Assembly (NCBI GenBank): GCA_047967505.1 | Contig: CM106539.1 | Length of the DNA stretch: 64,000 nt | Direction: 5' to 3' (one strand) | Source of the DNA: Dipteris shenzhenensis | Taxonomy: Eukaryota; Polypodiophyta; Polypodiopsida; Gleicheniales | In this document: in pieces, positions 58,075 to 64,000 of the stretch | Numbering within the stretch: the first letter of the stretch is position 1 | How the letters are laid out: each line of letters opens with the position of its first letter | Translations under genes and position numbers: made by a program | The notes under the pieces: model-generated | What the model was told of the DNA's origin: nothing | Seen by the model: the letters and a program-made list of their open reading frames with translations, nothing else | Database searches by the model: none

Positions 58075-58811
58075 GTGATTCATGCACTTAGTGCACATTG
58101 AGCAATAAGCTTGTTGTAAAGACACAACATCAAAGCTTGTGATATTTCCTCAAGCAAAGTTTAGTTAAAGAAAGCCATCATGTCTTCATTTCTACAAGAA
58201 TTTTGTTTCAGATTCTCTCAACTCCACAGACAAATAATGTAATTGCAGATGCTTTCGAAGAGACCATATCTCTATTTTTTATCATGGTGAGCTTGTGTTT
58301 TTAAAATTTATACGAAGCTGATGCTGATTTCTCAACCATCTGGAAAAAATTAGGAAGTACATTCAGAAAGAGAGGACTCACAAACATTGCTGTGATAACG
58401 AGAGAGAAAGAGACCCACACCCTGGTGCTTTCAAGGAGCTCATATCTCTATTTCTTATCATGATAAGCTTGCATGTTTTAAAGAATTTATACAAAGCTAA
58501 TGCTCATTTTCCAGCAATCTCGGGAAAATTAGAAAGTAAGGAAGTACATTCAAAAAAGAGAGAAGCACCCACAAACATTGTTGTGATAACATGATAAGTG
58601 AAGGCTGGAGTAATCCGAACACACAATACGTGAGAGAGAGAGAGATACACAAGTCTGAAAACAAAAAGCCTATAGAAATGAAGACCTGATGACTTTCTTT
58701 AATCAGACGTTGCTTGACAAAATATCAGAAGCTTTGATGATTTGTCATTACAAGAAGCTTATTGCTCAATAGATAATGCTTCCATGCCCTAAGTGCATGA
58801 ATGAGCAATCA
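58075..58811. repeat. inverted-repeat element with 150 bp arms
   Basis: 58075-58225 is the diverged reverse complement of 58655-58811. Shared words include TTCATGCACTTAG, TTGAGCAATAAGCTT, CATCAAAGCTT and TCTTCATTTCTA. The loop of about 430 bp contains two direct repeats (about 58257-58408 and 58435-58595) sharing ATATCTCTATTT, GGAAGTACATTCA and ACAAACATTG. It resembles a foldback or MITE-like element. No coding capacity. Confidence 0.8.
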
Positions 58812-58819
58812 ACCTAATA

Positions 58820-59060
58820 TGATAATTCACCACATTGCTCCTCTATTTGAGAGCGTGTGTCTCTTAATGTGATGCTGCTGAAAAAGTCTCTTTTGATGGA
58901 GTATTTATGCTCCTTCCTTGTTCCATCCAAGTGGAGGATTTCATTCACCATAGTTGCATGTGTCATGACAAAGGCTTGTATCTATGTGCATATGGAGACG
59001 GTCACATCTTTTATATATATTTTTAGGATCATGAGATGAGACCACCTTGTGGCATTGAAT
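58820..59060. other. no recognisable feature
   Basis: A short-frame spacer between the inverted repeat and the next LINE tail. Confidence 0.4.
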
Positions 59061-59064
59061 TGAA

Positions 59065-59101
59065 GGGGGGGGGGGGGGAGAGAGAGAGAGAGAGAGAGAG
59101 A
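59065..59101. repeat. G run and (GA)n microsatellite, LINE tail
   Basis: A G run of about 14 bases passes directly into a GA repeat and then GAAAGAAAGAAAG. It is the tail of the ORF1-type LINE derivative at 59102-59700. Confidence 0.88.
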
Positions 59102-59700
59102 AAAGAAAGAAAGAAAGAACGTCTAGTGGAGACCAAAAGGTTTATGGGACAACAAGAAACCGTCTAGTACATCTGCTTTAGGGAGGGCACATGGCAGCTC
59201 CCATGGAGTGCAAAAAGCAACCCATGTTATTTAGAGTACCTACATGATAATCTGGAAGAGTAAACAGCCATACATCAGTTTAAGACTGAGAGTCTTTTGG
59301 TTTTGATTTAAACTCTCTGATTAGTGCTACGCCTTCACAGTAAACTGCCCATTTTCCATCCTTTCTGGCAGCCCTTACTTTAGCTAATTCAGTTGCCTTA
59401 ATCTTGATTTGAGCTTGTGTAAGCTCCTCTGCTATCCATACTTTGGTGCCCTTCAACTTAAGCTATGGTGTAGGAAAGGTGTAGTGTAGTTCTACATCAC
59501 CTTCTTGCGTAACCATACTTTCCAATTTTTTGAAATCAAGTTGAAGTTTGAGCTCTTTAATATCTTGCTCTAGATGAAAAATCTGCCCTTGCAATCCTCC
59601 AATGCTCGCGTGTCTATTATGTTGTCTCTAGTGTTTCTCCTCAAATGGACTGGCATAGGAGCTGAAGCAATGGTGGGTGAGTAGTGAGTATTTACCTATG
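59102..59700 (-). mobile_element. LINE derivative carrying an ORF1 remnant, (TC)n tail
   Basis: On the minus strand a short coiled-coil (FHLEQDIKELKLQLDFKKLE) is followed directly by LKLKGTKVWIAEELTQAQIK and then KVRAARKDGKWAVY before a stop near 59290. This is the start and end of the ORF1 seen at 18681-20341, with the middle domain deleted. The 3' UTR block (ATGGGAC, GGAGACC, GTTATTTAGAGTACCTA) matches 18700-18810. Confidence 0.68.
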
Positions 59701-59789
59701 GGAATTGAGACAACATTTTTTTTTGCCTTGAATGCTCCATGTCAATGTGTTTTCCCTTCTTAGGTTACATCTTTGTTGAGGATTAAACT

Positions 59790-60060
59790 GGCGGCTCAGC
59801 TTAACTCGGTATCAAACTGTTGGCGTGGCCTTCTACAGCATAACGTTTTAAATATAGATATAAATGCATATCTCCTATAAAAATTACTACAATCAAGGAT
59901 GCCCTGATTATCACAATATATAGTAGTTCTATTACAGTATCCATGCAATCTTGCATGCTTCCTTTGCATTCTATGCCAAATTGTTTTGTACCTTTGATGT
60001 ATGTAAACACTCCTTTTGTTGCACTCCAATGTGTTTGTTTTGGATTTGACAAACTAAGCT
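59790..60060 (-). pseudogene. copia RNase H fragment
   Basis: Minus-strand frames give NPKQTHWSATKGVFTYIKGT, then GTKQFGIECK, and CDNQGILDCSNF in a second frame. These are the segments before and inside the copia RNase H, with a deletion between. No other part of the element was found nearby. Confidence 0.65.
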
Positions 60061-60064
60061 AGAT

Positions 60065-60395
60065 TGTTTATTGTATAATGAATATTTGGCCTAATTTCGA
60101 TCAATGAGCCAATGAGTTGTCTATAACACGTATCATTGGCTGTACTTCTTTAGTTAATCTGAAATTGTGCTCCATAGGTGTAACTACAATCTTGGTCTTC
60201 TATGCTGTGAAGCACCCTGATGTGCTTCTACCTTTCGTAGTGAGGGAGAAATGAGCTTTATATTCACGTTTCTGTGCGCTTTGTGAACACTGGACCCTTT
60301 TTTTATCACGAGATCTTACTTTTCACACGGCCTTAAATACTGAGACACTCTTCTTGAAGCATTTTTGAGCTTCTTGTAAAAATCTTAGCCATTAA
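60065..60395. other. no recognisable feature
   Basis: No gene seen. This is where exon 1 of the UBA-gene copy would be sought, but none was recognised. Confidence 0.4.
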
Positions 60396-60400
60396 ATGCC

Positions 60401-60429
60401 ATGTGTGTGTGTGTGTGTGTGTGTGCGCG
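60401..60429. repeat. (TG)n microsatellite
   Basis: A TG run followed by CGCGCGC. Confidence 0.85.
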
Positions 60430-60643
60430 CGCTCCAATGTGGACTCACTGGAAAGATAGAAATCACGGAGTCTTTGGTGATCCAGTTGTTTCTACTTTTA
60501 TTTTCTTTCGTTGTTCTTTGTGTTCTTTGCAGCAATCGCTCTTTGATTGTCTGCAAACTGCATCACCAATTTGTTCTCCTAACAGTTAAGTTCTATTCTG
60601 CCTGGGAGTTGCTGCTCACATTGTGTATTGATCTGTTTACCAG

Positions 60644-61009
60644 GAGAAAGAAGAGTATGATGCAAGAAAATTTCTTGGGGAGATGGGATTCCAAGAGGAC
60701 CAAGTGTCCCACGCTCTCAAAGCATGCGGTGAGCAACTGTCAAGTATACTGTTAAAGTGTCATTTAGCTTTCTTGGTTCTATTATTGCATTAATACATTT
60801 GGTAAGCAACTAAGAACTATCTTGTGATTGAACTATTTTTGGGTTTCTGGATTTCCATTACTGCCTTAGGCCCAGGGAACTACAGTTCCATAGGTGTGCT
60901 TGTTGATTTCATACAAGCCCACTATGGTTCTGACTGTGCGGGTGAACAGCCTGATCAAGTTCACAGCAAACATGAAGCTTTTGATGCAGTAAATCACACT
61001 AGTATTACT
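60644..61009 (+). CDS. UBA-domain gene copy, two exons, partial
   Basis: Exons 60644-60728 (85 nt, exactly as in the copy at 8658-8742) and 60876-61009 (134 nt, nine more than its counterpart) encode a UBA domain: FLGEMGFQEDQVSHALKACG, then NYSSIGVLVDFIQAHYGS. Acceptors are TTTACCAG and GCCCAG; donors are GCG/GTGAGC and ACT/GTGAGA. Both frames are open and phases agree. A possible further mini-exon at 61229-61252 ends in a GTACG donor. The copia element at 61470 lies just beyond. No exon 1 or catalytic domain was recognised, so it is either a gene remnant or part of a gene extending outside the window. Upstream the sequence lacks the exon 1 found at 9036-9248. Confidence 0.5.
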
Positions 61010-61469
61010 GTGAGATGTGAACCTCTTTTTTAAATTTGGCAGTTTTCCATTTTTAAACATGATTTACATGTGAAATGCTCTCTGTACATGCTTCTTCCCG
61101 CCATTTTATTGGTGATTTAGTTTACACTCGCATGAGCTGATGTTGGTGAATGCTGAATTTTTTGTGGATCTTTAATCACTCTTCTGAAATATTGCACTGC
61201 TTTTTCTGTCTTAAACTGCATCCTTCAGCAGAAGCTGAGTGTCCAACTTCTGGTACGTTGTGTGTTGATTTGTATTTGGAATTAGTTGAGAGGCTCTTGG
61301 CTAACCTCCTTTTATGCTCTGAAGTGATTTCTTCTCTTTTCAATTTTCGTCTCATCAAAAATGTTTTGGAAGAAAATTGTGTTGGAATTTTCCGACCGTG
61401 TATGGATAGCAAGTTCTGGAGTGAGGACGAGGTAATTGTTGATTGTGGTGCAAGATCCTATGCGTCTAT

Positions 61470-61929
61470 TGCTGGAGAGTAACCTTCTTAGGGAACTCAA
61501 ATTCAACGTGGCAGTAGAAGCTACTGTAGACATGCATATTTTGTTGGATATTTGGTGGATGAATCTTTGCAAGTGGTGGCCCCTTGATCAAGGTGGAATC
61601 AAAGGAGTGATTAACTGTGGCAGTTTCACCCCTCACGCTCATCTTTAAAATCATGGGTCGACTCTCTTCCAAGCAGTCATGTGTTTTGGCTTCTTTGTAT
61701 GTAGAAGTTAGTTGAGTCTATCCTTGAGAGTGGATGTATCTGAGCGACAAGCCTAGTAGGGATGAGCTCCTCTTGTTGTTTTAATTCAGTAGAGCGCTTC
61801 TCTGGTTCCAATTGAATTGTATTTCTTGCTTGCATCTGTATTTCTTCTTCATGATCGATTCTAGCAAACTGTGAGCGAGAGGCATTGCATCTATTGAGAG
61901 ATATGCATCTATATCACCAATTTCCAACA
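61470..61929 (+). repeat. 5' LTR of the gag-only copia element
   Basis: Starts TGCTGGAGAGTAACC and ends TTTCCAACA. Compared with the 3' LTR it lacks about 70 bp after the word GTGTTTT. Confidence 0.85.
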
Positions 61930-61931
61930 GT

Positions 61932-61943
61932 TGGTATCAGAGC
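61932..61943 (+). other. primer binding site, initiator tRNA-Met
   Basis: TGGTATCAGAGC, two bases after the 5' LTR, complementary to the 3' end of initiator tRNA-Met. Confidence 0.9.
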
Positions 61944-61959
61944 AGCAACGATAGAGACC

Positions 61960-62520
61960 TCACATGAATGGTCAACAAAACTGGAAAAGTTCAACGGCTC
62001 AAATTTCCCTGCGTGGCAACTCGGGGTTTGATTGTATCCCATGGAGAAAGGATTGTGGTCGGCAGCTGCGGGAACTGAGAAGAAACCTGGGAAGAAGGAT
62101 TCGATAGAAGAGATTTCACAGTGGGAGATCAAGAATGAAAGGGTTCTCAGAAGAGCACTAGGAAGCAAGTTTATTCATCACCTTGATCTTTCAAATCCTG
62201 CTAATGAAAATTGGGTTGCCATAGAAACATTGTTTGGGTCACGCCCAAAGAATTCAAAGTACTTTTTAATCAAGAATTCTTTGGGTTGCATATGGCAGAT
62301 AACAATTCGCTGGGAGAAATTCTGAATAACTGTGTTCCATTACAAAGAAACTCACTGACCTTGGTGTGAGGGTTGAAGAATATGACTCCAAAGCAAAGAT
62401 TTTATCAAGTTTACCACCAAGTTACAGTGACATTGTCAAGATCTTGAGAGTCAGTAGTGAAATTAGTCTCAACGAGATGATAGCAACTTTATTGGATGAG
62501 GAGTGTCGACAATCACTCTA
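61960..62520 (+). pseudogene. copia gag (DUF4219/UBN2 type), broken
   Basis: EKFNGSNFPAWQLGV at about 61985-62030 is the conserved N-terminal gag motif, followed by a stop. The frame 62032-62325 continues with WEIKNERVLRRALGSKFIHH and NWVAIETLFGS. After another shift, RVEEYDSKAKILSSLPPSY and LNEMIATLLDEE (62366-62510) give the end of UBN2. No zinc knuckle follows. Confidence 0.8.
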
Positions 62521-62979
62521 CCATATGAGGGTACATATCTCACTAAGAAGTTTGTGGAAAGAAGATGAAAGAAAATACTCTTATAGACGTCCATGTTGCA
62601 AAGTTCTGACACAACAAAGCGTACGACACTCAAGGGAAGAACGAAAAGGCTTGTGCTGTTGAAGAAACACCAACCAATGAGTTCGCTGGGATCGCAGTGG
62701 TAGATGATGGTTCGAATGAGGAGGATGTCTGGTCCTTCTAAAAATTTCCTCAGTTTTTCTTGAATTCTGGGTCTTGCCCTATGTGGGTGACCTCGGCTCT
62801 GCGTTGGCAAATTTTCATTTTCATGTTTGCCCTGTGTGGTTGGTCTATTTGCAGGCCTTGCCCTGTGTGGGTGGTAAATTTAGTTGCAATCCTCTATGGA
62901 TAGCCTCAATGATTTTGATCTTGGCTCTGTGTGAGCAACACTTTTGTCACTTGGAATTGTATTTTGTTCCTTTATTCAG

Positions 62980-62990
62980 CTGAAGGGGGG
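62980..62990 (+). other. polypurine tract
   Basis: CTGAAGGGGGG directly ahead of the 3' LTR start TGTTGGAGAG. Confidence 0.8.
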
Positions 62991-63536
62991 TGTTGGAGAG
63001 TAACCTCCTAAGGGAACTCATAATTGAATGTAATTCAACGTGGCAGTAGAACCACTGTAGACATGCATATTTTGTTGGATATTTGGTGGATGAATCTTTG
63101 CAGGTGGTGGCCCCCTTGATCAAGGCGAAATCAAAGGAGTGACTAACTCTGGCGGTTTCACTCCTCACGTTCATCTTTAAAATCATGGGTCGACTCTCTT
63201 CCAAGCAGTTGTGTGTTTTTACTGAGAGACTTCTACTGTGGTCTCTCTCTAGTTATGAGAGTCGCTCTTCTTGATGAGCCTTGGATAGCATAGCAGCTTC
63301 TCTGTATGTAGAAGTTAGTTGAATCTTTCCTTGATAATGGATGTATCTGAGCAACAAGCCTAGTAGGGATGAGGTCCTCTTGTTGTTTTAATTCAGTAGA
63401 GTGCTTCTCTGGTTCCAATTGAATTGTATTGCATTCTTGCGTCTGTATTTCTTCTTCATGATCGATTTTGGCAAACTGTGAGAGAGAGGCATTGCATCTA
63501 TTGAGAGAGTTGCATCTATATCACGAATTTCCAATT
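62991..63536 (+). repeat. 3' LTR of the gag-only copia element
   Basis: Starts TGTTGGAGAGTAACC and ends near TTTCCAATT. It matches the 5' LTR apart from the extra segment at about 63220-63290 and a short insertion near 63020. Confidence 0.85.
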
Positions 63537-63539
63537 TCT

Positions 63540-64000
63540 ACATCTACAGAAAATAAGATTCTCCACATCAGTTAGGGTGCATTTTAGAAACGAACCACAG
63601 GAACTGTATGCTCTGAAATGTGGATGTGTAACCTAGAAATCATAAACTCATATCAAGGTAGAAGATGGTCCTCATGTATAAGACTGCAATAGGAGAGCTT
63701 CTGAAACAAACTCAAAGAAGCATGCACCATAATGCATTAAATAATGGCACAGTCCGAAGAAACTTTCAAGCAAAATTAGCACTCGTGTAAGTACTTGTCC
63801 GTTTGTCTTGAAAGGAGAGCTCCTCATGCTGTACTTACATGTTTAGACTCTACTATCTTCACATACTTCCTCATGCATCCTGGTCTAGCTCACCTCAAAT
63901 CGTTTCTTGTACTCTTCGAGTAAGGATTTTTTCAAGGTACCTTAACTCTCTCATCCCCTCATGTACTCTTTCTACAAAACAAAAATTCAATGTGATAGTG
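63540..64000. other. no recognisable feature
   Basis: Right flank. If the UBA-gene copy continues, its next exons would be here or beyond, but I could not identify any. Confidence 0.4.

Larger units (their letters stand above)
61470..63536 (+). mobile_element. small gag-only copia element
   Basis: 5' LTR 61470-61929, a TGGTATCAGAGC primer site, about 1.05 kb of internal sequence with a broken gag, a polypurine tract and the 3' LTR 62991-63536. The target duplication is approximate (TCTAT on the left, TCTAC on the right). There is no protease, integrase, RT or RNase H, so it is a non-autonomous, TRIM-like derivative. The LTRs differ by a deletion of about 70 bp and several substitutions, so it is older than the element at 1194-4516. 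Confidence 0.85.

Noticed and set aside
1-64000. CRISPR array or bacterial operon structure
   Set aside because: No array of regularly spaced identical repeats with unique spacers exists. The tandem repeats found are minisatellites, and gene structure is eukaryotic.

Overview
The window reads as nuclear DNA of a vascular plant with a large, repeat-dominated genome. The evidence is one intron-containing BAHD acyltransferase gene, plant-type copia and gypsy LTR retrotransposons primed by initiator tRNA-Met, several LINE lineages, and a fragment of a plant-like nuclear 18S rDNA. The mix of a Helentron-type rolling-circle relic, microsatellite-tailed LINEs and an unnamed repeat-like ORF family makes me lean towards a fern, lycophyte or gymnosperm rather than a flowering plant. 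That placement is an inference and is weak.

Layout. 1-5.5 kb: an old gypsy-type gag on the minus strand, split by a young copia element (1194-4516) that has near-identical LTRs, a tRNA-Met primer site, a polypurine tract and a GAAAG target duplication, but no gag, protease or integrase. 5.5-8.2 kb: fragments of another copia element broken by a LINE tail. 8.4-9.2 kb: three exons of a UBA-domain gene on the minus strand. 10.1-12.9 kb: a decayed LINE. 12.9-15.8 kb: short degenerate repeats and a tandem duplication of about 290 bp. 15.8-17.5 kb: half an 18S rRNA gene plus its 5' spacer, both pseudogenised. 17.5-24.6 kb: a stack of LINE 3' ends, nearly all on the minus strand and separated by (GA)n tracts, ending in a plus-strand LINE with endonuclease and partial RT. 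24.6-34.6 kb: AT-rich gene-poor DNA with one decayed copia element. 34.8-36.3 kb: the BAHD gene, the only clearly intact host gene. 37-43 kb: repeats and unassigned DNA. 43.1-46.2 kb: a decayed ORF of an unnamed family with a 1.2 kb minisatellite in its middle. 48-53.9 kb: a decayed Helentron with the order DUF6570-like, HUH Rep, PIF1-like helicase, AP endonuclease. 54-60 kb: repeats, an inverted-repeat structure and further microsatellite-tailed LINE ends. 60.6-61.0 kb: a second copy of two of the UBA-gene exons. 61.5-63.5 kb: a small gag-only copia element.

The coding signal belongs mostly to transposable elements that do not act together as a pathway. The host-gene content is the BAHD gene plus two partial copies of one UBA-domain gene. 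All family names come from reading motifs by eye; no database search was possible.
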